Positions 5,352 to 5,597 of a DNA stretch of 5,597 nucleotides are shown here, piece after piece. Source of the DNA: an uncultured Clostridia bacterium (GTDB taxonomy: Bacteria > Bacillota > Clostridia > TANB77 > CAG-508). The position numbers were made by a program, and so were the translations under genes. How positions within the stretch are numbered: position 1 is the first letter of the stretch; each line of letters begins with the position of its first letter. The notes beneath the pieces are model-generated. The model saw only the letters and a list, made by a program, of their open reading frames with translations. It was not told the origin of the DNA and did not search any database. The DNA lies in assembly GCA_934131055.1 (NCBI GenBank), contig CAKOZB010000089.1:1-5597 (forward strand), read 5' to 3'.

Positions 5352-5597
5352 TCGCTAAATATTGTAGTGCTTCTTTAATTCTTTCTTCCAAACTTTCTGA
5401 TTTTATCTTTGGTAGTATTTTGTTTATTTCATATCTTCTGTATCCTAATACTTGTAAAGCTTGTATCACTTCTTCAAATTCTTCTTGTTTATTTTCTTCT
5501 TTTTCTAATTCACTTGTTTCGGCTCCAATAGCTTCTTCTGTTTTTATCTTATCTTTTAATTCTAGTATTATTCTTTGTGCCGTTTTAGGCCCTATTC
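5341..5597 (-). CDS. ruvA: Holliday junction branch migration protein RuvA, C-terminal part (cut by window edge)
   Basis: Reading the minus strand from the right edge gives 84 residues ending at TAG (5343-5341); the 5' part of the gene is outside the window. The first residues, IGPKTAQRIILELKDK, are the second helix-hairpin-helix motif of RuvA domain II, which grips the DNA backbone at a Holliday junction. A Glu/Lys-rich flexible linker (about residues 17-40 of the visible part) follows. Domain III then begins at EEVIQALQVLGYRRYEINKI and ends with LEERIKEALQYL; this domain contacts the RuvB motor. RuvA is normally about 200 residues, so roughly the last 40 percent is visible. The final residues AIAQ are encoded by or next to the GC-rich palindrome and look like an acquired end. 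The next gene downstream is rarA, not ruvB. Confidence 0.93.
   Translation of the reverse strand, partial: IGPKTAQRIILELKDKIKTEEAIGAETSELEKEENKQEEFEEVIQALQVLGYRRYEINKILPKIKSESLEERIKEALQYLAIAQ

Noticed and set aside
1..5597. CRISPR array, insertion sequence, tRNA or prophage genes
   Set aside because: No regularly spaced direct repeats, transposase motifs, cloverleaf or phage structural genes were seen on either strand.

Overview
The window is AT-rich, has strong AGGAGG-type ribosome binding sites and intrinsic terminators, and carries a gene set (NfeD/SPFH pair, RuvA, RarA, bacterial Rsm22) that suggests a low-GC Bacillota, most likely a member of the Clostridia. Species cannot be read from this sequence alone.

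Left part, plus strand (1-1670). The first ~20 bases are GC-richer than the rest and may be the 3' tail of a 5S rRNA, followed directly by an intrinsic terminator. Next come a perfect inverted repeat (60-80), an extended -10 promoter, and a two-gene operon: a short NfeD-type membrane protein with an OB-fold tail (143-595) and an SPFH/Band 7 (slipin, QmcA-like) membrane-anchored coiled-coil protein (670-1587). This pairing is a classic conserved one; the two proteins are expected to act together in the cell membrane. Two tandem hairpin terminators close the operon and separate it from genes converging from the right.

Right part, minus strand (1686-5597, transcribed right to left). In transcription order: the C-terminal 84 residues of RuvA (Holliday junction helicase accessory subunit, cut by the window edge), a small GC-rich palindrome that overlaps the ruvA stop codon, rarA (AAA+ replication-associated recombination ATPase), an Rsm22-family methyltransferase-like protein with a cysteine set suited to an Fe-S cluster, and an unrecognised 375-residue protein with a central coiled coil and probably its own promoter. 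RuvA and RarA both belong to replication-fork rescue and recombination. Rsm22 belongs to small-ribosomal-subunit biology. The 375-residue protein cannot be tied to either by sequence.

No clearly new multi-gene system is visible. The observations most worth following are the REP-like palindrome that supplies the end of the ruvA reading frame, the dyad around the putative rarA promoter with arms resembling LexA half-sites, the absence of ruvB directly after ruvA, the Fe-S-type cysteine pattern of the Rsm22 protein, and the unknown 375-residue protein. All genes have been placed; no stretch above 300 bases lacks a gene.
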